The translations under genes and the position numbers were made by a program. 64,000 nucleotides of DNA from Acridotheres tristis. Lineage: Eukaryota > Chordata > Aves > Passeriformes > Sturnidae. Positions 8,904 to 20,867 of this stretch are shown piece after piece (positions within the stretch are counted from its first letter, which is position 1; the number at the start of each line of letters is the position of its first letter). Where the stretch lies: NCBI GenBank assembly GCA_037013685.1, contig CM072887.1, forward strand, positions 45,931,154 through 45,995,153, given 5' to 3'. The notes under the pieces are model-generated. The model had not been told where the DNA came from, ran no database searches, and worked only from the letters and a program-made list of their open reading frames with translations.

Positions 8904-11900
8904 TCAGACTTTGGTGCTAAACAGAACTTGATTTCTCTTGGCTCTTGTGCTCACCAGAGGGTTTTTTCTCATGGGGATTTCGTTGGAAGGGCAGCTCAGC
9001 AGCAGCACTGTGTCACTGCCTGAGAGGAACTCTGTTGCTGGCCAGGAGCCCACAAAAGCAGGGACTGTTTCCCTGTTCCAGCACAAGCACAAGGGGCTCA
9101 GGAGCTCCTGCTGCAGGGCCTTTTGCACTTTCCAAAGCGGGGATTTCGATTTGCCTTTGTCAGCCCCTGGAGCAGGGGAAGGGGCTGCCAAGAGAAAGGA
9201 GGCAGCAACTCTTGGACAGGGGGTAAGAGGCTGTTGCTATTTGGTATCTCTGCTGAGATGCATTTGAGGCCAGCTCTCACTGCCAAGTTGCAAATGAACC
9301 CATAAATCTTAACAGGCTCAGAAAGCTCTTGATGTTCTTTGCTTTTTGGTTGTCAAGACTCTTTCAGAAGAAGCTGGAAGCACTGAGAGCAATCTTCCAG
9401 GAGATGGGTTGCTTTCCCAAGGGAGATTTACAGAGTTGCCAAGTTCATTTTAAGAAAAAGAAAAAAAAAAAAACCAAAAAAAACCCCAGAAAAATAAGAA
9501 AAAAGAAAATAAAAGAAGTCAGAAAAAATTCCAATTCCTTTCTCTACACTCAGCCCTTCCCAAAAAGGCAGAAAGCCAGAGACACTCTCCTTTGCAAGGG
9601 GCTAGGGAAACTATACACAAATATTTCACTGAAAATCTTGAGTCACCCCTGCAACAGCTCCTCAGCAAAAGAAGGGGGAAAGAGGGTGCTCTTTGCAGCC
9701 CTGGGCACCTCACAGCAGCTCCCTCCACCTCTTCTAAAATACAGAAATCTCTCTTTCACAGAACCTGGATGACAAGCTGAGGTACCATAAGAATTAATGC
9801 CATAAAACAATCTATAAAGTAGATAATATTGCTGGGTATCAAACGCTTCTATTTGCCAATTATTCTGAGAAGTTTTGATAATACTTTAACTCAGTTCCCA
9901 CAAGAGCTGGCACAATTCATAAGCAAACATTTGAACTAATCAGAAAAGCTAAATAGAACATGACTTCTCTCCTTAAAAAATGTTGGCCTGCTTGGGAAGA
10001 ACAAAGCCTGTACTTCACAAAGTGTGACAGACCTTTGCACTTACTGGTGTATATACAAGACTGCTGTAGGATCTATCTATCCATGATGGACTGGTGGGAC
10101 TGGCATGATTTGAACTCTTGAGAAGAGTTTAATATTACAGCACCATTACCACTATTAAGAAGGTGCTATGACTTGAAATTAATAGCAAAGGGATTTTTTA
10201 TAATATTTTAGCCACGTCCCTTTTCCACTCCCAGCTGGACTCACTGCCTTGAAGTCTTGCAGCGGGCTCGGAGGAACTCTTCAGTGAGATGTGCTGATGG
10301 GCTGACTTGGCAAATGCAACCCAGACAGACACATGCAAGTGCAGCAGAGCAGTGAGTGAACACAGCGATTTGTGGGGACAGCAATTGTGAGACAGTGAGC
10401 CAGAGAGTCAGGACAACACAGGCAGGGCTGGCAGGGCTTTGAGCATGGTCAGGAAATTGGATGATGTGCATGAGTGGTGGCATTAGGATTGTTCATCCTA
10501 ACCACACTGGCAGCTCCTCCTCTTTGCCTGAGTCAAACTGTTTCCTTGTCTTCCCTTTCTTCTCCCATCCTTGTTGAGCTCAGGATTTCCAATACACCTA
10601 CAATTCCCTAGTTTGGGCATTGAAGGGAATTACTAACACTACTGATTCCATACAGAAGAAAAATGGGCATCAGCACACTTGATGGCAGAAGAAAAACATA
10701 AACTAGGAGCAGGCAGCAGAATATGGAGGGCATAAAAATACGCCACACTGGACAAACAAGTAGATTTTCTCAAGAAAATAACAAAAATAAATTAAATCCA
10801 ATTAATGAATAGTAGAGCTTGAAGAAGCAAGTACTGAATGTCACATATGGTAGGGTAAACCTTGGAAAGGAACTGCTGTGCAGAGTAAGACTGAAAAAGG
10901 TGTCTGCCACCCATCTGCACACTTGCAAGGCTGAGCAAAGCAGGCCCAGGTCTTCTGTGGCTCTCAGCTTGCTGAATTTAGAACCTGTAATTTAATATCT
11001 GCAGAGACTCCAAACAAGTGAGAAACGTGCTAAATAAGAATCAGCATCAGCTGTAGTAACCAAATGAGCTACAACACTGAACACAAAGTCAAGACAAAGA
11101 TAACTTCACCATCTGGTGATTTTATTTCCAGATTAGACTTCATTTTACTACAGGAATTAAAGTTCTCCTGGCATGGTCAGGAGGAAAGCTGTGTAGAGAC
11201 CAGAACTGCCTACGAGGACCAAAGAACAACCAAGGCTTGCCAAGGGGGGCAGCAGGAGAAGCCCAGAGGAAAGTGATGGCTTTTCCTACTTGAAATGGTA
11301 AATGGCAAAATGCACTTCAGAAATAAAACCACACTCTCTAGCTACAGGGAAATCTAAATCCTGAGAAGTGCCATGATACCTTGGCAAAGGTTGCAGTCCA
11401 TCCCCCCACCGCTCCAAAAGTGGTGCTAAGGAAGTTTTTAGCGGGGAAACAAACTTGACTATGATTTGTTATTGCCAAAATATACACGGTCATTGGCAGA
11501 CAATTATAAGTGTTACTCAAAACCATCATCAGAATGAGAAATACTGAGTTCTCCCCACAGGAGGTCCTGTTAGGAAGAGGCTGAAGTGAATACAGAAGCT
11601 TGTAAAAATGTTATTTCCAGCAGGGAAACCTTCTCTGAGAACTTCAGCATCTGCATATCCTTTTGTTCATAATGTAATGTATGACATGTGGTGGATTTGG
11701 AGACCTGGCTTCACTTAAAGAAGCAGATGGAAGGTCTTTAAATCGTTAGAGCATCTTCCCTAGGTCATATTTAAGGCCTTGCAGAAGGTGAAAATAAGTT
11801 ATCAGTTTAAACTGAAGTCAAATAAATAATATTATGGGAAAAAAAGGCAGAGAATCCAATTTTCTACATCAGTATAAAAGTAGAAAAAATAATCACCAGT

Positions 11901-12149
11901 GGTTATTTCTGTTCATCTTCTATGACATTGATAAGCAACTGGGGACGGTATTTGGAAGACACCGGTTTAGGTCAGCCTCTGCACTTTGCTCTTTGATGTT
12001 CTGATGTTTGAATTTGCCCACAGCCAAATGGAAGCCTCTAGGGAATGTCCCGCAATTGACGTCCCTAAGACATTCACCAATAACCTGTATCTAAAAGCCA
12101 TGATGGCCAAGTCCACCACAAGGTGTCAATGTGGTAGCACTGGAGACAG
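8904..12149. other. Intergenic region between convergent genes, left part
   Basis: No supported gene on either strand. It contains an A-rich tract at about 9451-9520 and otherwise AT-rich unique sequence. Short open frames on both strands lack domains and splice context. Confidence 0.5.
9451..9520. repeat. A-rich low-complexity tract
   Basis: A-runs interrupted by single G and C bases. No attached retroelement is recognised. Confidence 0.85.
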
Positions 12150-12490
12150 GGTTTGCTGCTCCACCGCCGCCTTTCCCCAGCGGGTGCCTTCACTCGGGAA
12201 ATCCTGGCGGCAGAAGCCGCACTTGGGAGCAGCAGAGGCGCCGGCACAGGCTCAACTCGGCCCAGCTCAGCTCAGCTCAGCACGGACGCTCCTCTGCCGG
12301 CGCTCCCGGCCTGGGAGGCTCCCGCAGGCTGGAAGAAACCACGAACCTGCGGGAGAGGCTCCATCACAGCGGCTGAATCGATTCTGCTGCCTTCTGCCAC
12401 CTGAAACACGAGGTGTTTCTCTAACACTCACACGCGGCTGGGCTCCAGTCCCTGGTTTGTGTTTAAGCAGCCCAGGCGGACTTAGAGGCT
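12150..12490. other. GC-rich, CpG-rich block (CpG-island-like)
   Basis: GC content rises sharply against AT-rich flanks. By eye there are roughly twenty CpG dinucleotides in about 240 bases (12160-12400), including CCGCCGCC, GGCGCCGGC and GCCGGCGCTCCCGG. It includes a (CAGCT)n-like run at about 12263-12280. Enriched GC without CpG depletion continues weakly to about 12740. It could be an orphan CpG island with promoter activity, for example for a non-coding RNA, or an old GC-rich insertion. Long open frames here (such as 11986-12522) follow from the GC content and show no domain. Confidence 0.5.
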
Positions 12491-13894
12491 GCAGCAGGGT
12501 CAGGCTGTGGATGGAGCAGTGAGAGACAAATGCAGAGTAACAGGTTTCAGAGAGGGGGCATTTTACAAAATCTACCCTTTATTCCACCTATTTATTCTCC
12601 CCTCACCTGCAGTTCAAGCTGTGGCTGCCCTGCCAGCGGCGGCTCAGGATTTATCTTGGCCGGGGCCCAGGCGCTGCTGCCAGGCTTTCCTTTCGGGGCA
12701 GCAGCCCTGGGAAAGTCACTCGGGGTTAAGTTTAGAGTTCCAGGTTGGCACATTCTTAACGCAAGCCAAAAATAAGTGTGAATGGGGATCAATTTTATGA
12801 ATTTGCTGAGCTGCCAATTATATTTTAAAGCTGAAATCTGAAACTAGGTTTGCCAGTGGCTAAGTATCACAGCCAATCCTTAGGCAGAAATTAATTGAAA
12901 AAACACTCTGCATGCCCAGATAGCATTTGTAAGGCAAGGCTATCTCCCATGTCTTTCCAGGTGGACTTTGGACACTGGCAGTCAATCAGAACAGAAGGGA
13001 TTTTAACTAATTAAGTTTATTGTCTTTTATGTGTCAATCAGCAGTTAGACGGATATACAACAAATATTCCCAGCATGTAATTATAAGGCAGCATTAAGTG
13101 TGTGGGGGGGAACTTTCTCCCAAAACAAACTAGCACAAGCTCCTACTGCATTCCTTTTACACCTTCTTTCCTTGCATTTTGGGGAGCAGGGTCACCACAG
13201 CTGTACAGTTGGGTTGTGCACCCACATCTCAATAGAACTGAAAATAAAATTCTCCACTCGCCAGGCGGAGGCTGGATGTGCAACTCAGCACTTACAGCCT
13301 TGAGTTCACAGCTATCTAAAACCTGCCTGCAGCCTTGTTTCTAAGCTCCTTGCCAGGGGCACAAATAACCCTGTGGGTCCAGCTATCACATCACCAGTGG
13401 AGCAGCAAAACTGGCTCAAAGGCAGAATTTCCTGGCGGAGCCTCTATTTGTCCACAAGCCAGCAGATGATTCCCAATACTGTGCCATACTCGATTTCATT
13501 TATTCAGGCCTGCTTGAAATGGTGCATTTGTGGTACCCAGCTCCCAGTTTTCAGGGCTCAATACAGTTTTGAATGCAGCTCATCCCATTTCAAGGCAGAT
13601 TTACATTAGAGCCATTAGCACTGATATTACAAGAGTTACACATACTTTCTAAACGCCACAATATGTAAAAATCTGTGAAAAACGGAAGACATCCCCATCC
13701 TTCTTGAACAACTTGTAAAGCAAATCTTCCAGAGGACACAGACAAGTTCATGATGTATAAAATGTATATATTTTATTTATAAAAATGTATTTCCCATATT
13801 TTGATAACATAATTTTACTATGTATATATATTATGTATAAACATTATGTTACATTGTATTGACACTGAGCTGCGATCCAAAAGGACCCAAAAGG
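12491..13894. other. Intergenic sequence
   Basis: No gene recognised. The last part (about 13745-13860) is a very AT-rich TATA/TGTATA low-complexity stretch that directly precedes a CR1 copy. Confidence 0.5.
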
Positions 13895-14398
13895 TTCACC
13901 CTCACCTCAAGTGCTGTGTGTAGTTTTGGTCACCACAATATAAAAAAAGACACAGAGCTATTAGAAAGACTCCAAAGAAGGGCCACGAGGGTGGTGAAGG
14001 GCCTGAGAGGAAGCTATATGAGGAGCAGCTGAGGTCATTGGTCTATTCAGCCTGGAGAACAGGAGACTGAAGGGAGACCTTGATGTTACCTTCAACATCC
14101 CCACAAGCAGAGGGGCAGACACTGATCTCTTCACTCTTGAGACCAGTGACAAGACCTGAGAAACTGGCATGAAGCTGTGCCAGTGGAGGCTTAGATTGGA
14201 TATCAGGAAAAGCTTTTTCACCCAGAGGGTGTTCGGGCACTGGAACAGGCTCCTCAGGAAAGCGGTCGCAGCACAGCCTGACAGACCTCAAGAAGCATTT
14301 GGACAATACTCTCAGGCACAAGGTGTGTCCTGTGCAGGGCCAGGAGTTGGTCTCGATGATTCTCATGTATCCCTTCCAACACAGCATATTTATGATTC
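13895..14398 (+). mobile_element. CR1 LINE fragment (about 500 bp)
   Basis: Sense CR1. It begins near CTCAAGTGCTGTGTGTAGTTTTGG, then AGAAGGGCCACGAGGGTGGTGAAGGG, ATGAGGAGCAGCTGAGG and TTCAGCCTGGAGAACAGGAG. It continues with GGATATCAGGAAAAGCTTTTTCAC and GGGCACTGGAACAGGCTCC, and ends near CCTTCCAACACAGCATATTTATGATTCT. The 3' block and ATGATTCT terminus are CR1 hallmarks. Frame-disrupting changes are numerous, so it is a dead copy. Minus-strand open frames at 13961-14405 are its antisense shadows. Confidence 0.9.
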
Positions 14399-16080
14399 TA
14401 AACACTGAAGCTTTTGCTGGACCATCCCCAGGGTGTTGCCATGGCCCAGGCTGGAAATCCTGCTCTGCAGTACATGGCCTCTGAAGCGCAGGGTAACCTG
14501 CCCTGAAAACAAAGGTCCCCCCAGGCTGGCTCTAACATGATTTGGCAGGAAGCAAGAAGCAGCAGCTTTGCTCCTGCCTGCCTAGGGATGAAACATTCTA
14601 TGTTGGGTTAAGAGTACAACAAAACCTTGCCAGCTCAGGAGTGTCTCAGCAGCTCGTATGCATTACATCAAGCCCTGCACCATCAAACACACTAGCAGGG
14701 AAGTCAGGAGAGAATGAGGAAACACTTGGTTTGAGAGCTACCTGTGGCCATAGTGTGGTATAACTCCTCACAGCACTGCAGCAGACTTATCTCCTCCTGA
14801 CTGGAAAGGGCTAAAAGGACAGGGAAAGCAAACGCCATTGACCAGGGTACTGGAGGCCTGTGAAAAAACATCTGGAAAAGGTCAGCAAGCGTGCTGGCTC
14901 ACGTTACTGCTAAAGGACATGCAGAGAGAGCTAATTGCCTGTGCCCTGACAGCTGGCAGGCACCCTCTCAAACCAGCACAGGGAAAACTAACCAAAAGCA
15001 GCCAACAGAACCTGCAGGTATGGAGTAGCTTTTGTACCTTTGCGCACAACAGGAGAGCTTGGAGCGAGGGAAATCCCACAGAAAGCCCTGTCAAACATGA
15101 GTGACGGCTGATGCTTTAGAGGATCACATAGGAGTTGCTAACAGATAAATAATGACTGACAAAACAAGCCTCTCAGAAATCTAATTCGTGTCACCTACCT
15201 CAAGTCCTCAGTCACAGCTTTTTCACTGGTATGTTTTATTCATTGTTCTTTACAAGGTTGGCTTTAAATGCTTTTACTCTTAAATTAAAATAAAAACAAT
15301 TAGGTCATGGCAGTAACAGCAGAAGCCAATTGTGATGTGAAATGAGCTGTGTTACCTTCCTGAGACTCATCTGGAATCATAAAACCAAAATTCAGAAAAA
15401 AGTATTAATCGCCACTTGCCAACATCTTCCTTTTGGCCACAGAAGTGAAAGCCCTTCCACACTACTCAGGAAACAGCAGCTGTGACCAAACGACGGGCAA
15501 TGCCAAGATCAACCATTCCTTGTCAGCCCTAGGGGTGTGCCATTCCAGTGCCAGAACACAGGATTCATAGCTCACTAACAGCTCCACAGAGAATGGGAGC
15601 ATCCTAGAGCATAGCCCTGTAAACCAGTAACAAGGACACCTACAGCTGGGGGTGACGCAATCCCTGCTCTGAAGCATTACTAATGCATTTTGTCTCAGTC
15701 TCATGAGATCAATGTCACATGTGAAATGAAAAGATACTGAGATGAAATCACCACATGGCAGCCCACCACCTTCTGGGCCAGTACTATGACTAATGCAATT
15801 GTTTCAAAATCCTAGGGAAAAGCATGGTTGCCATGGGGTGGCAGACTGATGATCAAGTGAGATCTAGATGCTGACTCAGGTCTTGAACTCAAGCACTGTG
15901 TACAATTAAGTATCAATAGGTTCAACCCTGCTACCAGAGTACAGGGATTAGTCCAGGAAAAGAATAGGATGAAAAGACAGGAAATTAAATGAAAGAGAAT
16001 GAAAACCAACATGAAGTAATAGATGAGGAAATGGATGACATTTTCTATGCAACTATGTAGGACATACCTTTGCATGCCAC
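14399..16080. other. Intergenic sequence
   Basis: No gene or clear repeat recognised. A minus-strand frame at 15462-15704 and a plus-strand frame at 14838-15104 have no identifiable domain. Confidence 0.45.
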
Positions 16081-16377
16081 TTACCTTATGTCTACTTTGA
16101 ACATGGCTGGGCTCTCAAAGTTGGGATGCAAGTTTCTGAGCATCGCATTACATAGCACAGCTATGCCTGACAGTTGTGTTCGGGGCAAATAGTAAAACAT
16201 GTCAATAGTAAAGTACCTCTCTCCATCACTCAACCCTACTGTTTTCTCAGGACGCATTGAGAACTGGGACACATGAAAGTTGCCTTGAAAAATGATGAAG
16301 TCTGTTTCTTCAGAGCAAACTCCACATTTGCAGTGTGGAGCTTGGCAGCCATGGCTGTGGGGCTGGCAGAAAAGCAC
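16081..16377 (-). CDS. Unassigned exon-like open segment with splice donor
   Basis: On the minus strand an open frame of about 99 codons (open further back, to an in-frame TGA at 16465-16467) runs to ATAAG|GTAAGT, a near-perfect 5' splice site falling just at the end of the frame. The product starts QPHSHGCQAPHCKCGVCSE, with four clustered Cys, and continues with alternating hydrophobic stretches (DFIIFQGNFHVSQFSM, YFTIDMFYYLPRTQ, GIAVLCNAML, FESPAMFKVDIR) that look like beta strands of a folded domain. A possible acceptor is TGCTTTTCTGCCAG, giving a start near 16362. I do not recognise the family and could not identify partner exons. It may be a real exon of a gene lying between ZC3H12D and TAB2, a relic exon, or chance. 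Confidence 0.4.
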   Translation of the reverse strand: MLFCQPHSHGCQAPHCKCGVCSEETDFIIFQGNFHVSQFSMRPEKTVGLSDGERYFTIDMFYYLPRTQLSGIAVLCNAMLRNLHPNFESPAMFKVDIR

Positions 16378-19300
16378 TTCCTGGTGAGATCCATCAGGGC
16401 AGCTGTAGGGTCCATTAACAAAAGTAAATTCAGCCCCTGGCCATGCTATCTTGGCTGTTCTGTTTCATTTAGTCCAAAGTCCCAGGGCCAGAAGTGAAGC
16501 TCATGGGGGCAGAACAGTGACCAGGCAGGACAGCACTTGGTTTCCTCAGGGCTCCTGAAAGTCTAAGCCATTTAATTTAAAAGTATCAAGCTCAGAAGGA
16601 AAAAAACCCCACATTACTAATCGTTATTAAAGACAGAAAACTTTTGTTATGTCCTTCAGCTCAAAGAACACTAACAAGACATTTTCTTTCTCATGTACAG
16701 GGCAGCTGTGCCAAGGATTATGAAGAGTTCCCAAAGTCAAGCACCATGTTGCCTTTTCCTCCTCACCCCCTTAAGCCCAGCAGCAGCTTAGTTGGAGCGA
16801 CACAGTAAGATTTTCTACTGAACAGCCCCACTTCTTCAAAATCTCAATATTCAGGAATATGCATAGCAGAAAAGATGTATGCACCTCCAAATGCTTCCTC
16901 AATCACAGGGGAATTGCACAACTTTCTCCAAACCACTGAACAAGTCTGTGACAGGGCATCAAACCACAAGTCATCAAATTTCAAGCTGGGCGTCCAGTGA
17001 CAGCATCCAACATCCTCTCTGACAGCAAATATAAACTATAGACATTGGCTACCAAAAAGTGATTCTTGCTGGCAGAAAAGATGCCACATTAAATTAAATT
17101 TTATTTAATTTTACTTCTGGCCCCAAAACACAGAGGGAAGAAAAAGGCTCATGAAAAAACACCAAAAGATAAATCCTACTTCTAACCCAAATTTTCACTG
17201 TAGCTACTGGACAGTTGCAACAAAACATAGGAAACTTGGCCTGAGTGGTTGTTCAAGTCTCTAACTAGAGATAGAGAAGAGGAAACTGAAAAGACAGAGG
17301 CAGAGATGAAGGCACAGAGGCAGACAAGACACAAAGAAAGTACAAACAAGAGCAAACTTGCAAAAAGATTCTGCAAAAAAATAAATCCATCCATCCATCC
17401 ATCCATCCATCCAGTTTTGTTCTACACAGGATACAACCTGTGATAGATATACCAAATCTTAAAAAAATTTAAAAGCCAAAATAACAATCAAAAAAGGGCC
17501 CCCAACTTACCATCTACAGCTAACTATGAGGTACAAAGCTGCTCGCATGAATAAGTAGATTGTAAATGAAACATTTTTTTATATCAGCTGATAAGAGACA
17601 TTATGTACATGTAAACATTGCTTTACTTGTAATCTTAGATCAACACAGAACCGCTAGAAACTGAATTCTTTATTTAAGCTTTTTGGGATGATAATTTTTG
17701 TAATCAAATGTTCATTACAAACACACATTCATTCTCTCATCTGAATCATGTTTCCTGTCACCTCAGAGGAGCTATCAATATCCGTTAACCTCTTTTGAAC
17801 TCACTTCTAGATTTACCAGCTGAATTAGGAAACTCCACTTCTGGGGGTTGATTGTTGCAGTACGATGGTACAAAACTAATCCAGAATTAATGATGCATGG
17901 GCTGTTCTTTTGAGAGTAGTGTCTCTTTTAAGGAGTTAGTGTCCAACTTCCAAAACCAGAGAGGCCAAACAACTTTTGCACGCAGGTGCCTCTTCTCTGT
18001 TTTGGGTAAGCAGCTGTGTGCCAGCCAGATGAGGAACTCGAGGGACTCACTTCCCGCTGTCCTCTCCTCAGGAAAACCTTGTGAACTTTTCCTTGGCACG
18101 TAATGAAACGTGGTAAGCACAAGACCATAGTACACAATGGAGACATGGCTGTCCTGTCAGCAGATGCACAGTGGTGACACCAGCATTTCTCTCACATTAT
18201 GTCCCAAGTTCCTGACTCCAACACACCCTGTTCAGCTCTGGGGCCTTCTGTTGCCACATTTTAGTTTGCATGTTACAGCAGGGTGCAAGGAAAGCAACTC
18301 CACCTGCTTCTGTATGTGGAGAACAAAGGGCAGAGCATTCCTTAGTCCATTTCCTTGATGTCTCCAACACCACATTCCTTAGCCTTGGACCTTCAATCAC
18401 TTGCAAGGGGAATTTAGATAAAGTTTATCAGTCACAGACTGATAAGGTCTGCTGATATCTACTAAGACAAAAAAGCACATTAAAATGCTTAATACGCAAC
18501 ATCTCCATTAGTTACCACATCAGCTACATCAAAATTATTTTGGCACCTCTGCACTCACGTGCAATGTGATAGGGTTTTATACTTTAAATGAACTTGCAAA
18601 TCTTAGGCAGCTTGAACCCCTGTAGATAATCAATCATTTTGGCTCAAAGTCCCTCTGTAAGTACACACCGGTATCTGCAGATTAAATCAATGAAGAGAAC
18701 AGGACACTGGGAAAAATAATCAGCTAAGGTCAGCAGCACTACATTGGCTGAAGATTGTTATATTTTGATTAAATATTAAAAATATTTGCATTTCTGATGA
18801 AAGCATAATTATATGCACTGCTGGAAATTAACATCCAAAGTCTTGACTGAAGCAAGAATTTCTGAGTTTTACCCAGTGCTGCCTCTGAAGGTGGCACTGA
18901 GTTCTACTGTAGATGCCATCCATACAGAAATGCTCAAAGAAAAAAACAAATTAAAACTAGAGAATCATATTCAAAAGTCAAAATTGAGTCTGATCATGTA
19001 ATTTTCAATGTTTACCACCACTCCCAATTGTTCCTATAGCACTTCAGCTTGTCATAGAGCCTGAAGTCCCCAAACATTTCATACTAACTCTTCCTGTTCT
19101 CTCTCAGTACTCTTAAAAGTAGTTTACACAAAATATGAACCTCACAAAGCATTTCGGACTACATAAATCAAAGACTGTTCCTCAAAATTAGCAATAAAAG
19201 AGCTATTCAAGCAGTCAGGCTTGGAAAAGGAAGGCACTGTAATTATTCAGCTTTGTGCCAATGAAAATAATCTAAAGTTTAATTTGCATTTCTTGTTCAA

Positions 19301-20867
19301 TTTACCAGGGCATTATTAACAAATATGAGATAAAATATCAATGGATTTTCTTGCTAAAGTTAGAATAAAACTAATAAGTAATAGTTGCTGTGCATTCACA
19401 AGCTGTACTACATATTCTTTAAACTGTACTGAAAAGTTTCTGCCACTGCTTTGTAGAAATACCACCATTTTAGAATACCAAAGCAGTATTGAAAAGAGTA
19501 AATAGTAGATTTCAATAGATTGCTTTTTTCTAATATTTCTTCTACATCTTTAATCAAGTCTTCCTTTAATTTGTGTCCAGGCTCCAATATACATTCAAGT
19601 TAGAGTAATTTGAAGAAATATAGGACTGAAAAGGACACTTTTCACCCAGTCATCTACAAAACACACTGAAGACAGATGGTTCAAGATGACAAAACTGATT
19701 AAATTCACATGAATACAGCAAACAGACAGTCATGAATACTGACCACAGTTTTAAAGCCAATCACTAGCTTGAGACTGAAGATATTGAATCTCACAATTAA
19801 ATTTAATTTCATGGGTGCCACACCTGGCCACACTCCTGGACAATAGAATAGCTCTACTAGATTGGAGACTGCAAAAGGCAAACATTTTTCTAAAATATCT
19901 ATAAAGTAGCAAGGTGAACTGAAGTCAGTTCCACAGAGCAGCCCAGAATTTCCCTTCAGAAAATAAACACTCATATTTAGGGAAAAGATCAATTATGCAT
20001 TTCATAGAATGAGCAGGATTCCACCTCACCTATTTCTCCAGATACGCTTTTTCCACCCCTCAGCTGACCAGAGCTTAGAGTTTCCTTTATAAATATATTT
20101 GCCCCTCTCACTCCAACCACTATTTCTCATATTGCACTAGTTGAATAACATGCATTAGGGAGTTTTTTTTCTCTAGATCTGTAGCTAATTTTTTTTTTGC
20201 TAAATCAGTTTATAGACCTCTCCTGAAGGCCTTTTACACAGCATCAGTATGTCTCAGGAAAGCTCAACTCGACATAACAAGCAGTTGTCTGCTTCAATGG
20301 GGTCCACGTGGGAAAGACATGTCAAGGAACACTCCACACTCACAGCATTTATATCCATAGCACCAAGATACAGTTTAACCATGTTCATCCTTAACCTGTG
20401 CTTATATCAATAAAAGTTTGTCATCTGTTACCACAAAGTGATTGCCCATTTTGATTTAGAAAAATATTTTTAAAATCATAAACCCCAGAAGCATGAAGTA
20501 AAAGGGCCTATGTCTAGCTTGTTTATGAATGAGTGAGTGGGTCTTTGGTCAGAAAACAATCTTGTCAGTGCAACTTTATGAAATACATTCCTTATGCTCA
20601 CTGAATTGGATTTAAACAGAGTAAAACACGGCAGGAGAGACAAGGTTCAAGAAAAAAAAGCTTAAATAAGAACTCTGGCCATAAGAAATCAGTCTACTTT
20701 TAATACTGTTAATGCTTATTGTTCCGTTGAGTATTCCGTTGCTCCACAGCATGGAAAAAGCAAACAAATCACAAAAGAAAACATTAGAATATTTTTTTTA
20801 ATTTTTATAAATAACTTATCTGTTACAAAGGCAGTTTACCCAGCTAAATCACAAAACCATCAACTCA
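16378..20867. other. Intergenic sequence next to the TAB2 3' end
   Basis: AT-rich sequence with no supported gene. A GTAAGT-type donor on the minus strand near 17513 and a GTGAGG donor near 20032 have short open stretches before them, but neither is convincing. The (ATCC)n array is listed separately. Confidence 0.45.
17385..17413. repeat. (ATCC)7 microsatellite
   Basis: Seven uninterrupted ATCC units and one extra base. On the minus strand they encode the spurious repeat Met-Asp-Gly-Trp seen in open frames there. Confidence 0.97.

Noticed and set aside
11986..12522. 178-codon + strand frame
   Set aside because: No recognisable domain; its length is explained by the GC-rich block, and two other frames are also open there.
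13961..14405. Minus-strand frames of 86 and 120 codons
   Set aside because: Antisense to a CR1 copy.
17182..17455. Minus-strand frames rich in MDGW and Leu/Cys
   Set aside because: Produced by the (ATCC)n microsatellite and neighbouring purine-rich sequence.
17513..17560. Second candidate minus-strand exon before a GTAAGT donor
   Set aside because: Only about 30 bases could be open after any plausible acceptor; frames are closed further back.
20033..20110. Minus-strand donor-like AG|GTGAGG with two open frames
   Set aside because: No acceptor of quality and no recognisable product; too short to support.
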